Shown here one piece after another: positions 41,114 to 50,420 of a stretch of 64,000 nt of DNA. Below the pieces are notes generated by a model. The model did no database searches and was not told the DNA's origin. It saw nothing but the letters and a program-made list of their open reading frames with translations. Both the position numbers and the translations under genes were made by a program. The stretch's first letter is position 1; each line of letters starts with the position of its first letter. Source of the DNA: Leifsonia xyli subsp. xyli str. CTCB07 (GTDB lineage Bacteria; Actinomycetota; Actinomycetes; Actinomycetales; Microbacteriaceae); assembly GCF_000007665.1 (NCBI RefSeq), contig NC_006087.1:2418001-2482000 (forward strand), written 5' to 3'.

Positions 41114-41532
41114 TCCCCGCGAAGGTGGGGAAGGCGGTCCTCGACCGTGACAACCACCGGTGTGTGCTGGCCTCGTTCGGGTGCGTGTGGGTGGGGACGG
41201 TGTGTGATCACCGGGTGGGGCGTGGGATCGGCGGTGGCCGCGGGTTGGATGTGCCGGTCAACCTCGTGGCCGCGTGTGGTGTCTGCAACGGGCTCAAAGA
41301 ATCCGACACGCCATTCGCCCGCGAGTGCGCACGCCGGGGTTTGAGAATCCGCCGATCCCACACCACCACCCAAGACCTGGAGAACGCCGCCAACATCCCC
41401 GTGCAATACCCCGACGGCACCTGGTGGACCCTCACCAGCACCACCAGGTGCCTGCTGCGGGCAGACCAGGCCGAAGAGCTGACCACCCGGCACGGGCTGG
41501 TCGGCGGATACACGACGAAGGGAGGGACTTGA
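41110..41532 (+). CDS. HNH-like endonuclease
   Basis: 140 residues. HNH fold with paired cysteines: AVLDRDNHRCVLASFGCVWV, then VCDHRVGRG and LVAACGVCNGLKESD, which gives zinc ligands and the DH catalytic pair. The C-terminal half is unrelated to the fold. Phage HNH proteins often aid DNA packaging, but this one is in the replication region. Confidence 0.75.
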   Translation: MIPAKVGKAVLDRDNHRCVLASFGCVWVGTVCDHRVGRGIGGGRGLDVPVNLVAACGVCNGLKESDTPFARECARRGLRIRRSHTTTQDLENAANIPVQYPDGTWWTLTSTTRCLLRADQAEELTTRHGLVGGYTTKGGT

Positions 41533-42320
41533 TGCCGAAAGATACACGCCTCTATATGACGTTCCCGAACGATTTTGCGGAGCATCCGAAGATCATGCTG
41601 CTGTCCGACGCAGCGTTTCGGGCGTTCGTTGAGATGAACGGTTATTCACGGATGCAAGACCTTGATGGACGTATACCGGTTCGGGTCGCTCGGGCGAAGT
41701 GGAAACAGCGGGCGCTGAAGGAGTTGGAGTCGAATCATCCGGAGCGGCCGACATTGATGATCATCGGTGAGGATTACGTGATCCGCGACTATGAAAAGCA
41801 TCAGCAGACACGGGCGGAGCGGGAGGCACGTCAGGAGCGGAATGCTGCTAACGGGAGGCTCGGGGGTCGTCCTCGGAAAAACCCACCCAAAACCCAGTCG
41901 GTTACTGACTCGCCACCCCAGCCGCCACCCCAGTCGCTACCTAAGTCGGATAGCGAGTCGGGTGGCGAACCGAAACCGAATAAAAAGCAGAGTCAGAGTC
42001 AGAGTCAGAGCTTTTACCAAGACTTTCAGACGTCCAGTCCGGAAAGTAACCGTGCGCGGGGGACGGACGAGGCCGATCTCGAAGCCCTGTGCGTGCGGCA
42101 GGCCGCGGCTCTCGGCGTCGATTTCAGCAAAGCGCGTTTGGCGGTCGGGAAAGCCACCGGCCGCATCCCCTCACCGTCCGTGGTCATGCGGATCATCGCC
42201 ACAATCCTGGAACGCGCCACCCCACCAGTGAAATCCCCAACCGGCCTCGTCCTGACCTGCATCCAAACCGGCTGGGCCGAATGGCAGAAATTCATCGACA
42301 CCGAGGAGGCCGCAGCGTGA
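41532..42320 (+). CDS. Phage replication initiator-like protein
   Basis: 262 residues. The N-terminal 90 residues resemble phage replication (O-like) winged-helix proteins: YMTFPNDFAEHPKIMLLSDA then AFRAFVEMNGYSRMQDLDGR. A polar low-complexity linker with a SQSQSQSQS repeat follows, and the C-terminal helix bundle (VVMRIIATILERATPPVKSP). ATG 41532 overlaps the HNH stop. Assignment is by layout and position; no helicase gene follows. Confidence 0.6.
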   Translation: MPKDTRLYMTFPNDFAEHPKIMLLSDAAFRAFVEMNGYSRMQDLDGRIPVRVARAKWKQRALKELESNHPERPTLMIIGEDYVIRDYEKHQQTRAEREARQERNAANGRLGGRPRKNPPKTQSVTDSPPQPPPQSLPKSDSESGGEPKPNKKQSQSQSQSFYQDFQTSSPESNRARGTDEADLEALCVRQAAALGVDFSKARLAVGKATGRIPSPSVVMRIIATILERATPPVKSPTGLVLTCIQTGWAEWQKFIDTEEAAA

Positions 42321-42535
42321 ACGAGAAGACCGTACCAGTCACGATCCCAACCTGGGTGTGGGGGAGGTTGGCGACCATCGCCGAGCACCGCGGCGTGACC
42401 GTGGGGGACCTGATCGCCGACGGTGTCATGGCGGTGCTCGGCGCCGACCCGGGGCGGCTCGGCGAACTGGAGATGGAACTGAACAAACGACGGGCGCAGA
42501 AGAAGCCCGCCGAGACGAAAGGAGACGCGGCGTGA
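42317..42535 (+). CDS. Ribbon-helix-helix-like small protein
   Basis: 72 residues from a GTG overlapping the previous stop. VPVTIPTWVWGRLATIAEHR then GVTVGDLIADGVMAVLG fits a beta-strand plus two helices, as in Arc/CopG-type DNA-binding proteins. Basic tail KRRAQKKPAETKGDA. Confidence 0.5.
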   Translation: MNEKTVPVTIPTWVWGRLATIAEHRGVTVGDLIADGVMAVLGADPGRLGELEMELNKRRAQKKPAETKGDAA

Positions 42536-42970
42536 GCAAGATGGTTATCGCGGTGGAGGGTTTCATCGCCAACGAGCTCACGATGAGCGTGATCCCGAAC
42601 GTCACCGGGTGGTGAACGTGACCGTCCCGCACACCCCGCGGAAGCGAGACGACGAGACCGGGCAATGGGTTGATGCCGGCCCCACCGTGTGGGCGGCGGC
42701 GGCGTTCTGGGACGAGTACGCCGACGCGGTGATCGGCTCCCCGTCCGCAAGGGCAGCCTCGTCACCCTCACCGGCACAAGTGTGGAACTGAAGGCGTGGG
42801 AAGCGAACGGGAAGTCCAGGATCAACCTCACCGTGACCAACCCGACCCTCGCCACCATCATCCAACGCCCCAAACACACCCCCGAGGCCACAGGAAACCC
42901 CGGCTGGGCCGCCACACCCACACCCGATCCCTGGGACAACGTTCCACCGGCCGACGACACCCCCTTCTAG
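42532..42970 (+). pseudogene. ssb: Phage single-stranded DNA-binding protein with two frameshifts
   Basis: Starts GTG 42532: SKMVIAVEGFIANELTMSVI then a stop right after NVTGW. One base off, the OB fold goes on: VNVTVPHTPRKRDDETGQWV and AAAFWDEYADAVIG. Near 42740 a second shift leads to VRKGSLVTLTGTSVELKAWE then ANGKSRINLTV, and a normal acidic SSB tail PWDNVPPADDTPF ending at 42970. The PWD..PPADD..F end is the typical protein-interaction tip. The three pieces line up as one SSB of about 145 residues, now broken twice. Confidence 0.85.
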
Positions 42971-42981
42971 GAGAACACCCC

Positions 42982-43392
42982 ATGACCAACCCCACCACCC
43001 CGACCGCCGTTGAGGCTCTGACCGCCCAGCGGGACACGCTCGTGCAGGCGCTGTGGGACGTGTACGGCATCCTCGGCGCGGGCCGTGACGGTGACCCGAC
43101 ACCGGCGGCGTGCCTGACCTCCGGGGCTGAGGATTTCGCGAACTCGATAGTCGCCGCCGCCTGGGAGGCCCGCCACGACGCCGAGGAGGCTGTGCGCGAG
43201 GCCCGCCACGACGCTCTCGAAGAGGTCCGCGCCCACCGGATCCAATACGTCACCCAAGAACGCCCGAACGAGTACAGCTACCACTGTTCCTGCGGACTCC
43301 TCGTCAAGCACATCCCGTTCGGCGGCCCGGCGGAGTGCCCGAACCTGTCCAACCTGCTCCGCGGAACAGCCGACGAGGAAACCCCCGCATGA
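42982..43392 (+). CDS. Hypothetical phage protein with coiled coil and cysteine knuckle
   Basis: 136 residues. Central helix with internal repeat (WEARHDAEEAVREARHDALE). The C-terminal part YSYHCSCGLLVKHIPFGGPA then ECPNLSNLLRG has C-x-C...C and a His that might bind zinc. Overlaps the next ATG by 4 bases. Unknown function. Confidence 0.6.
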   Translation: MTNPTTPTAVEALTAQRDTLVQALWDVYGILGAGRDGDPTPAACLTSGAEDFANSIVAAAWEARHDAEEAVREARHDALEEVRAHRIQYVTQERPNEYSYHCSCGLLVKHIPFGGPAECPNLSNLLRGTADEETPA

Positions 43393-44090
43393 CCGACACC
43401 GACCCGCTCTTGGCAGCGGTCGAAGCACTCACCAAGCCAACGCGGACGAAGTATCTGCAGGATGTCATCGAACGGTGGACCACGAAGGACGCTGAGGGGG
43501 TCGAGCATGAGCATGCGAAGGTGATCGATCGCAAGACTGTCACCGTTGAGCATGCCCCGCTGCTCGACCAGTTCCGTGACGCCGTTCTCCCCTCCTCGAA
43601 CACCGCAGCCGGTTCGTCATCGCTCGATTCAACCAGGAACGTGATCGACTCGACCGCCTCGTACGAGTACAGCAAGATCGCAGCCCAGACCGCCGACTGG
43701 TGCCGCATCGTCAACACCCAGACCGTTCGCGACGCAAGACTGAACCTGCTGCGCTGGTATCCGAGATTCCGATACCTCAACGCAGCTGCTCAAGCAGAGT
43801 CCTGGTACGTCAACCAGCTCCGGGCATGGGCGCGCCTCATCCGCGCACATCTGGATCCGCCGCGGCGGCGCAACATCACCTACCCGTGCCCCGTCTGTGG
43901 GCAAAGCTCCTGGCGCAACGACGATGAAGGCGGCATGTGGCCTCTCGAACTCCGATACCGGGTCGATGAGAACAACCGGCCCATCATCGAGAACGCCATC
44001 TGCCGATCCTGCGAACCCGTCACAACATGGGAAACGCCGGCCGCGGTCTATGAACTCATCACCGAAATCGAGGAACGACACGCCGGATGA
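43389..44090 (+). CDS. Phage protein with zinc-ribbon domain
   Basis: 233 residues. Residues 1-160 are helical (RDARLNLLRWYPRFRYLNAA). The end has ITYPCPVCGQSSWRNDDEGG and AICRSCEPVTTW, a CPxC...CxxC zinc ribbon. Proteins of this plan occur in the region before the terminase genes of actinophages; role unknown. Last gene of the early operon, followed by a terminator. Confidence 0.65.
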   Translation: MTDTDPLLAAVEALTKPTRTKYLQDVIERWTTKDAEGVEHEHAKVIDRKTVTVEHAPLLDQFRDAVLPSSNTAAGSSSLDSTRNVIDSTASYEYSKIAAQTADWCRIVNTQTVRDARLNLLRWYPRFRYLNAAAQAESWYVNQLRAWARLIRAHLDPPRRRNITYPCPVCGQSSWRNDDEGGMWPLELRYRVDENNRPIIENAICRSCEPVTTWETPAAVYELITEIEERHAG

Positions 44091-44166
44091 CAACACGAGA
44101 CCACCGCGCCTGTGTTAATATGTGAATACCTTCCAGAAGTGCGCCCAAAACCGGACAGGAAGCCAC

Positions 44167-44205
44167 AAGCCCCGGAAAGCCCTCACCGGAAACGGGGGCT
44201 TTCTC
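44167..44205 (+). terminator. Terminator at the end of the early operon
   Basis: AAGCCCC and GGGGCTT arms around a 21-base loop with CCGG inside, followed by TTCTC. Lies 77 bases after the last early gene. TTAATATG at 44114-44121 just before might be a promoter -10 for a short leader. Confidence 0.55.
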
Positions 44206-44250
44206 ACATTCTTCCTATTTCACGGATCCTTCCGGATTTGAGTTGAGACG

Positions 44251-44517
44251 ATGGCGAATGATTATGGGTCGGCCCATAAGAGAGCGCGCCGTGTCTGGGA
44301 CCAAAGAATCCGCAACGGAACCAAACCCCCGTGCGCTAGGTGTGGGTGGTCGATACTGCCAACGGACGAGTGGCACCTCGATCACACCGATGACGGGCTC
44401 GCCTATCTCGGGCCTAGCCACGAACACTGCAACCTCAGCGCGGCGGGTAAGAAGGTCCAGAAGCTCCGAGCCCGCACGCCACAGCGGCACACCAACCAGG
44501 CGAGCCGTAACTGGTAG
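44251..44517 (+). CDS. HNH endonuclease (packaging-associated type)
   Basis: 88 residues. HNH core: PPCARCGWSILPTDEWHLDH then TDDGLAYLGPSHEHCNLSAA with cysteine pair, DH and N-x-x-A. It stands immediately before the terminase genes, where HNH proteins are often needed for cos or headful cleavage in HK97-type phages. Start ATG at 44251; no clear ribosome site. The 170 bases after it hold a T7 run at 44643 but no gene. Confidence 0.85.
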   Translation: MANDYGSAHKRARRVWDQRIRNGTKPPCARCGWSILPTDEWHLDHTDDGLAYLGPSHEHCNLSAAGKKVQKLRARTPQRHTNQASRNW

Positions 44518-44688
44518 CAAGAACGAGAATCGCGCCGCCGCGATCTCATAAAACGGAAAATCGGGAACAATGCCGTATGGCAGCCAGAAGTCTAGGATTT
44601 GCCGTTTTTAGAGGTCGCGTCTGTCCACCCACGCACCTGTGCTTTTTTTATCCCCAACGTGCTGGGTAGCGCTACGGGAGGACACGCT

Positions 44689-45129
44689 ATGGAGCTGAGG
44701 TGCGCTCAGTGCAGGCGTCCGTTCGTGGGGAAGCGCTCGACGGCGAGGTATTGTTCGACGCGGTGTCGTACAGCGGCCACCCGAGCTCGCAAGGCCGGCA
44801 ACGCACCGCCCGCGCCCGTGGCGCTGGTCACCGTGCCGGCGCCGAAGGCTGACAATCCCGAAGCTCCGCCCGCCGAGCCGGGCATCATCGTGGCCGCGCG
44901 CGACGAGCTCGCTGCCGCCGGAGTGCTGCACACGCCCCTCGGCCAGGCGGCGATGCTGCTTGCGCAGCGGCTGACCAATGAGTTCGAGACTGGCTCGGCG
45001 ATCGCGTCCCTGGCAAAGCAGTGGCAGCTGGCGCATGAGGCTGCGTTGAACAGTGTGAAGCGTGCGGATCGGATGGATGAGGTGAGGCGGCGGCGGGATG
45101 AGAAGTTACGTGCCGCTCGCGGAGCCTGA
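44689..45129 (+). CDS. terS: Terminase small subunit-like protein
   Basis: 146 residues from ATG 44689 with GGGAGGAC. Starts with a zinc-finger-like LRCAQCRRPFVGKRSTARYC then STRCRTAATRARKAG, followed by a Pro-rich linker and a helical C-terminus (SIASLAKQWQLAHEAALNSV). Its position, size and 32-base overlap with the large subunit suggest the DNA-recognition subunit. Sequence alone is weak evidence for that. Confidence 0.6.
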   Translation: MELRCAQCRRPFVGKRSTARYCSTRCRTAATRARKAGNAPPAPVALVTVPAPKADNPEAPPAEPGIIVAARDELAAAGVLHTPLGQAAMLLAQRLTNEFETGSAIASLAKQWQLAHEAALNSVKRADRMDEVRRRRDEKLRAARGA

Positions 45130-46558
45130 CTTCCATACTCGTCCTGACTGGTCGGTGACGTTCGGCCCGGAGGTCGGGGAGGTTGCTGCGCTGGCGGGTA
45201 TCCCGCCGTACCCAGAGCAACAGTTGATCCTGGATGATCTGTTCGCTCTCGACGTGGCGGAGCCGAATCGGTCCGCGGTGTTCGAGCAGGCGGTGATCGC
45301 GGCCCGTCAGCAGCTGAAGACGGGGTTCCTGAAGCAGGCGGCGTTGGGGTGGCTGTATGTGATGCCGCAACCGTTGGTGATCTGGTCTGCTCACGAGTTC
45401 GGGACGGCGCAGGAAGCGTTCCGGGACATGCAGGCGTTGATCGCGTCGTCGCCGGATCTGGATCGGCGTGTGCGGAAGATCCGCACGGCCGCGGGTTCGG
45501 AGTCGATCGAGATGAAGGACGGCTCGAGGCTGCGGTTTAAGGCGCGCACGTCGGGTGGTGGGCGTGGTCTGACGGGTTCGAAGGTCATTCTCGATGAGGC
45601 GTTCGCGTTGGATGCGGCGATGATGGGCGCTCTGTTGCCGACTCTGATCTCGGTCCCGGATCCTCAGGTTGTGTATGCGTCGTCGGCGGGGTTGGCGAAG
45701 TCGGGCATTCTCCGCGGTGTGCGCGATCGTGGCTGTGGCGGGGTTGACAGGATGGGTTACGCCGAGTGGCTGGCGCAGAAACGGGAGTGCGCGTCAAAGG
45801 TGTGCAACCACGCGGTGGGCACGCCGGGGTGCGCGCTGGATGACAAGGTGCTGTGGCGGAAGGCGTGCCCGATTTCGGCCCGGAAGGACCCCGAGCAGAT
45901 GCAGGCGATCGCGAACCTGCGGATGGCGTTGCCTCCGGATGAGTTCATGCGGGAGTGTCTGGGCTGGTGGGATGAGCCGCTCGGTGACTCGATCATCGGT
46001 GAGGGTCTGTGGAGGAGCCTCCTTGTGGAGGATTCGACCATCGACCGGGCCGCGTTCGCCCTGGATGTTTCGCCGGAGCGGGATTGGGCGTCGATCGTGG
46101 TCGCCGGCGTGAACCAGTATGGGCGCATCCACATCGAGATCACCTCGAGGGACGGGGTGCTCGACCACCGCACGGGCACGGGCTGGGTCAAGGATCGGTT
46201 GGCGCAGATCTCTGCGGACCGTGGCGGGTTGGCGGTGAACATCGCCGCCGGGTCCGCTGCAAAATCGTTGGCGCCGGATCTGGAGGCTACCGGTGTCCGG
46301 GTGGAGCGGATCGCAGCCCGCGATGTGGTGTCCGCGTGCGGACGCTTCTACGATCTGGCGATTGATGAGCAACTGTCGCACTTGGTGCAGGATGACCTCA
46401 CCAATGCGGTGATCGGCGCCCGGAAGAAGAACCTCGGCGAGCGGGCGTTCATGTGGGTGCGTTCTGGCTCGGTCGGTGACATCACCCCGCTCTATGCGGC
46501 GACTCTCGCCGTGTGGGCCGCCGATACGTCCCGTGACCCTGTGCTGAACGTCTGGTGA
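45098..46558 (+). CDS. terL: Terminase large subunit
   Basis: 486 residues. ATPase: VIAARQQLKTGFLKQAALGW (Walker A variant ARQQLKT), then LVIWSAHEFGTAQEAFRDMQ and GLTGSKVILDEAFALDAAMM with the Walker B ILDEA. The nuclease domain follows with FALDVSPERDWASIVVAGVN (first Asp). Drives DNA into the prohead and cuts it. Start ATG at 45098 overlaps the small subunit. Confidence 0.93.
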   Translation: MRSYVPLAEPDFHTRPDWSVTFGPEVGEVAALAGIPPYPEQQLILDDLFALDVAEPNRSAVFEQAVIAARQQLKTGFLKQAALGWLYVMPQPLVIWSAHEFGTAQEAFRDMQALIASSPDLDRRVRKIRTAAGSESIEMKDGSRLRFKARTSGGGRGLTGSKVILDEAFALDAAMMGALLPTLISVPDPQVVYASSAGLAKSGILRGVRDRGCGGVDRMGYAEWLAQKRECASKVCNHAVGTPGCALDDKVLWRKACPISARKDPEQMQAIANLRMALPPDEFMRECLGWWDEPLGDSIIGEGLWRSLLVEDSTIDRAAFALDVSPERDWASIVVAGVNQYGRIHIEITSRDGVLDHRTGTGWVKDRLAQISADRGGLAVNIAAGSAAKSLAPDLEATGVRVERIAARDVVSACGRFYDLAIDEQLSHLVQDDLTNAVIGARKKNLGERAFMWVRSGSVGDITPLYAATLAVWAADTSRDPVLNVW

Positions 46559-46567
46559 GGAGCCCGC

Positions 46568-46714
46568 ATGCGTGACCGTGCCACGACGTGTCTTGAGCTG
46601 GTCGGTGCCGGGCTTGTCGTGACCGCTGCGGTGCTGGTGGACCCGGTGCTCGGCGTCTTCATCGGCGGTATCACCCTGATCGGTATCGGCTGGCTTGTGG
46701 GGAGGCGCGGATGA
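46568..46714 (+). CDS. Tiny membrane protein before portal
   Basis: 48 residues, ATG 46568 to a stop overlapping the portal ATG. Two hydrophobic segments (LELVGAGLVVTAAVLVDPVL, then VFIGGITLIGIGWLVG). Seen by overlap and translation coupling; function unknown. Confidence 0.6.
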   Translation: MRDRATTCLELVGAGLVVTAAVLVDPVLGVFIGGITLIGIGWLVGRRG

Positions 46715-47955
46715 GTCTGTTCCAGAAGCGTTCCAACGGTGATTCGCCGTTCCCTGTCCCGCCCGTCTCACCGTTCCTGGGGGTGTCGCTGTTCGGCGGC
46801 ACCACCTCCGACCAGTCGATGCGGATCGCCGGGGTGTGGGCGTGTGTGCGTCTGCTCGCGGAGACCGTGTCGATGATGCCGTTGCATGCTTTCACGGTCC
46901 GTAATGGTGTGCATGTTCCGATCACGGACCCCCCTTTGATCCAGCGGCCGGCTGCACGTGACACCATGCAGGACTGGCTGTACCAGTTGATGGTGTCGAT
47001 GCTGCTGCGCGGCAACGGGTATGGGCAGATCGTCGCCCACGACCGGTACGGGTATCCGGTGCAGATCGAGATCCTCGACCTTGAACGGGTGTCGATGTCA
47101 CAGGACACGACCGGTGTGTGGACGTACACGGTGAATGGGGTCACCGTCGATTCGTCGACCATTTTCCATATTCCCGCGTTCCGGATGCCCGGTAACCCGA
47201 AGGGGCTGTCACCGATCGCATACGCTGCCCGCACACTGGGCACGGTGACGGCGGCGGAGTCGTTCGGGCAGGGATTCTTCACGGACGGCGCGCACCCGTC
47301 GTCGATTCTCACCACGGATCAGCCCGTTTCGGAGGAGAACGCGCAGAAGATCAAGGCGCGTCTGGTGGCGGCGGTGAACGGTCGCGAACCGGCCGTGCTC
47401 GGTGCGGGGGTGAAGTGGCAGGCGGTGCAGGTCACCCCGGAGGAGTCGCAGTTCCTTGCGACGCAGCAGTTCGGGATCTCGCAGATCGCCCGCATCTTCG
47501 GTGTGCCGGCCGAACTCATCGGCGGCGGTGCGCCTGGGTCGTCAATCACGTACGCCAACGTGACGCAGCGGGCGATGGACTACCTGACGTATTCGGTGCA
47601 ACCGTGGCTGACCCGGATCGAGTCGGCGATGTTCCCGCTGATGCCGAAACGGCAGCACGTCCGGTTCGACACCTCCGAGCTGGTGCGCCTGGACCCTGAG
47701 GCGAAGTGGCGGGTCAACGCGGAGAAGCTGAACACTGCATCCGCGTCGATCAACGAGGTACGCGCGGACGACGACGCGCCCCCGGTTGAGTGGGGGGACA
47801 AGCCGTACTTGCCGGCGGTGAAGACCACGGCGGCGGGTATCGCCCTTCAGGTTGGTGACCAGCCCGGTTCGGGTAAAGCGACGATCTCCGCCACTGACGA
47901 CAAGCCTGAGGAAACGAAGCCTCCGACGAATGGAGAACCCCATGGGTCTCATTGA
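46711..47955 (+). CDS. Portal protein (HK97 family)
   Basis: 414 residues. MRIAGVWACVRLLAETVSMM at residue 31 and LVSMLLRGNGYGQIVAHDRY-like segment are typical. TQQFGISQIARIFGVPAELI then ITYANVTQRAMDYLTYSVQP is the family fingerprint. Forms the ring at one capsid vertex through which DNA enters; terminase docks on it. Coupled to the small gene before and overlapping the protease after it. Confidence 0.93.
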   Translation: MSLFQKRSNGDSPFPVPPVSPFLGVSLFGGTTSDQSMRIAGVWACVRLLAETVSMMPLHAFTVRNGVHVPITDPPLIQRPAARDTMQDWLYQLMVSMLLRGNGYGQIVAHDRYGYPVQIEILDLERVSMSQDTTGVWTYTVNGVTVDSSTIFHIPAFRMPGNPKGLSPIAYAARTLGTVTAAESFGQGFFTDGAHPSSILTTDQPVSEENAQKIKARLVAAVNGREPAVLGAGVKWQAVQVTPEESQFLATQQFGISQIARIFGVPAELIGGGAPGSSITYANVTQRAMDYLTYSVQPWLTRIESAMFPLMPKRQHVRFDTSELVRLDPEAKWRVNAEKLNTASASINEVRADDDAPPVEWGDKPYLPAVKTTAAGIALQVGDQPGSGKATISATDDKPEETKPPTNGEPHGSH

Positions 47956-48658
47956 GCAGCGCAGCGCCCACTATGGCGCGAAGCCACGCGAGATGCGCCT
48001 CCGGCTGACGAATCCAGAGATCCGGGACAACGGTGACGGGTCGATCAACCTCGTCGGCTATGCGTCGGTGACGGACTCGCCGTACGAGGTGAACGACATG
48101 TGGGGCTCATATATGGAGACGATCGCGCGGGGCGCGTTCGCCAAGAGCCTGCAGGAGTCGGAAGACGTGCGCCTGCTCGTGAACCACGACGGCATCCCGC
48201 TCGCCCGCACCCGTTCCGGCACGCTGAACCTCCACGAGATCACCGACCCGCTCGCCGACCCTCAGGGGCGTGGCCAGACGGGTCTGTGGTCGGAGGCGCC
48301 GAACCTCGACCCAGCGTCGCCGCTGGTGCAGACGGTGGCGTCGGCGATGCGTCGCGGTGACCTGTCAGAGATGTCGTTCGCGTTCTCTGCCCTCCGGCAG
48401 ACATGGAACGCCGACTACACCGAGCGCGAGGTGAACGAGTGCCACCTGTTCGACGTTTCGGTGGTCACCTACCCGGCGAACCCGGCAACATCGGCGAGTC
48501 TCCGCGACGGAGACGCCACGGACCAGGCCGCTGACACGGTTCTCACGGACGAAGAGCGAGCCGGTGAGGAATCAGCCGGGCAGGTATACCCGGAGGCCAC
48601 AGAGGCGCAGGAGCGCAGTCTCGCGCTTGCGCGAGCTCGCGCCGCGTCCCGCCACTAA
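47942..48658 (+). CDS. HK97-type prohead protease
   Basis: 238 residues from ATG 47942, inside the end of the portal gene. INLVGYASVTDSPYEVNDMW, then VRLLVNHDGIPLARTRSGTL (catalytic His region) and MRRGDLSEMSFAFSALRQTW with the serine. Cleaves the scaffold part of the capsid protein during maturation. Followed by a terminator-like hairpin. Confidence 0.9.
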   Translation: MGLIEQRSAHYGAKPREMRLRLTNPEIRDNGDGSINLVGYASVTDSPYEVNDMWGSYMETIARGAFAKSLQESEDVRLLVNHDGIPLARTRSGTLNLHEITDPLADPQGRGQTGLWSEAPNLDPASPLVQTVASAMRRGDLSEMSFAFSALRQTWNADYTEREVNECHLFDVSVVTYPANPATSASLRDGDATDQAADTVLTDEERAGEESAGQVYPEATEAQERSLALARARAASRH

Positions 48659-48674
48659 CTCACCACCCCAAGAC

Positions 48675-48701
48675 AACCCCCGCAAACCGTGGGGGTTTTG
48701 C
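48675..48701 (+). terminator. Hairpin terminator between protease and capsid genes
   Basis: AACCCCC and GGGGGTT arms around a 9-base loop with TTTG after the right arm. Capsid must therefore also be made from readthrough or a promoter in 48700-48831. Confidence 0.6.
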
Positions 48702-48831
48702 GCCATGCCGGTCACGCCGGAGTCCGCGCCGGAGCCCACCGATCATGGGCCACCACCCGGGCCACCACCTGAACCAGACAGCGCACACACCACCCCTTAC
48801 AGCCCACCTAGTGGGCAGAGAGGAGTTGACG

Positions 48832-50133
48832 ATGAGTGCTCTCATCGCTCAGCTCGAGGAGCGTCGTGCGTCTCTCATCCAGGAGCGCGACGGCATCCTC
48901 GACTCCGCCACAGCGGAGACGTTCACCCCCGAGGTCGAGGCTCGCGTCGGCGAGCACAACACCGAGATCAACACCCTGGAGGAGCGTGTCGGCGAGCTGC
49001 GTGCTCAGGCCGAGCGTGAGGACCGTGCCCGTCACCTCGCGCCGGTCGTGGTCGGCGGCGAGCCGAACCCGGTGTACCGCCGGGACGACACTGGTGTGTC
49101 GTTCTTCCGTGACATCTTCAACGCGCAGACCCGCGGCGACGTGCAGGCGCGTGAGCGTCTCGCGGCCTCGCAGGAGTCCCGGGCGCTGTCGACCTCGGCG
49201 GGCGCCGGCGGCCAGTTCGCGCCGCCGGAATGGCTTATCGAGGATTTCGTCGCTTTCGCGCGTCCGGGCCGTGTGTATGCGGATGGTGTGCAGCACGACG
49301 AGCTTCCCTCGGGCGTATCCTCGATCAACCTGCCGACCGTCAACACCGGTGCCGCCGTCGCGGTGCAGGCGACGCAGAACACCGCGGTCGCTTCCACCGA
49401 CCTCACCACGAGTTCTGTCTCGTCCGGCATTACCACGATCGCCGGTCAGCAGGTCGTGTCCCTGCAGCTGCTGCAGCAGTCCGGCATTCCCTTCGACCGG
49501 GTGGTTCTCGGTGACCTGGCTCGTGCATACGCTTCCGGTTTGGATGTGCAGACCCTCACTGGTTCCGGCGCGTCCGGTCAACTGCAGGGCGTCATCGGTC
49601 TGCCTGGTGTGAACGTGATCACCTATACGCAGGCGTCGCCGGCGTTCGCGGGTGCGGGCCAGTTCTACTCGCAGATCATTCAGGCGATCAACGCGGTCAA
49701 TACCAACCGTTTCCTCCCCGCCACGGAGATCTACATGCATCCGCGCCGGTGGGCGTGGGTGCTGAACGCGCTCGACGCGCAGAACCGTCCCCTGGTTGTC
49801 CCGGACGGTCCGGCGTTCAACCAGCCCGCCGTTCAGGGCGGCGTCACCGCCCAGGGCTATGCGGGCACCCTCGCCGGCCTGCCGGTGAAGGTCGACCCGA
49901 ACATCCCCACCAACCTGGGCTCCGGGACCAACCAGGATGCTGTGATCGTGCAGCGCTCCGATGACCTGTGGCTGTTCGAGTCCGCTCTGCAGTCGGCGTC
50001 GTTCGACGCCACGTACGCGAACCAGGCGTCGATCCTGTTCCGTGTGCTCGGCTACAGCGCGTTCATCCCGAACCGCTACCCGAAGTCCATCGCCGTGATC
50101 ACCGGCACTGGCCTGGTGACCCCGACCTTCTGA
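48832..50133 (+). CDS. Major capsid protein (HK97 fold)
   Basis: 433 residues, ATG 48832 with an AGAGAGGAG site. N-terminal 100 residues form the coiled-coil delta/scaffold domain (LIQERDGILDSATAETFTPE, then ERVGELRAQAEREDRAR). The HK97 fold starts near SAGAGGQFAPPEWLIEDFVA, with FDRVVLGDLARAYASGLDVQ and EIYMHPRRWAWVLNALDAQN as recognisable blocks. Cleavage by the preceding protease is expected between about residues 100 and 120. Confidence 0.93.
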   Translation: MSALIAQLEERRASLIQERDGILDSATAETFTPEVEARVGEHNTEINTLEERVGELRAQAEREDRARHLAPVVVGGEPNPVYRRDDTGVSFFRDIFNAQTRGDVQARERLAASQESRALSTSAGAGGQFAPPEWLIEDFVAFARPGRVYADGVQHDELPSGVSSINLPTVNTGAAVAVQATQNTAVASTDLTTSSVSSGITTIAGQQVVSLQLLQQSGIPFDRVVLGDLARAYASGLDVQTLTGSGASGQLQGVIGLPGVNVITYTQASPAFAGAGQFYSQIIQAINAVNTNRFLPATEIYMHPRRWAWVLNALDAQNRPLVVPDGPAFNQPAVQGGVTAQGYAGTLAGLPVKVDPNIPTNLGSGTNQDAVIVQRSDDLWLFESALQSASFDATYANQASILFRVLGYSAFIPNRYPKSIAVITGTGLVTPTF

Positions 50134-50210
50134 TCACCCCCGCAGCACCTGGCCCCGGGCTGTACATCTCGTCCGGGGCCAGTCACTGCTCACATACGAA
50201 GGAGACAGTC

Positions 50211-50384
50211 ATGGGCGCAGATATCGACCGTGAAACCTATCTGGAGGGGCTGCGCAATGAGCGTGCCAACGAGGATCGGGCGGGCCGCACCGAACAGGTG
50301 AAGCTTGTCGACCAGGAGATCGGCCGCATTCAGGGTCGTAAGACCGAACGCGCAACCGACAAGACCCGCGTCGAGAAGCGTTGA
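50211..50384 (+). CDS. Small charged head protein
   Basis: 57 residues, ATG 50211 with a GAAGGAGA site. Highly charged helix (RETYLEGLRNERANEDRAGR, then QVKLVDQEIGRIQGRK). A Rho-like or structural role cannot be told; small proteins of this kind follow the capsid gene in many actinophages. Confidence 0.6.
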   Translation: MGADIDRETYLEGLRNERANEDRAGRTEQVKLVDQEIGRIQGRKTERATDKTRVEKR

Positions 50385-50420
50385 CTTCTCCGCACGCAGA
50401 CGAATAAGGGAGGCGTGGAC

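Noticed and set aside
40001..41532. Restriction-modification system (methyltransferase plus HNH)
   Set aside because: The HNH protein is not of a known restriction type and phage orphan methylases next to HNH proteins are common. Evidence for a functional pair is missing.
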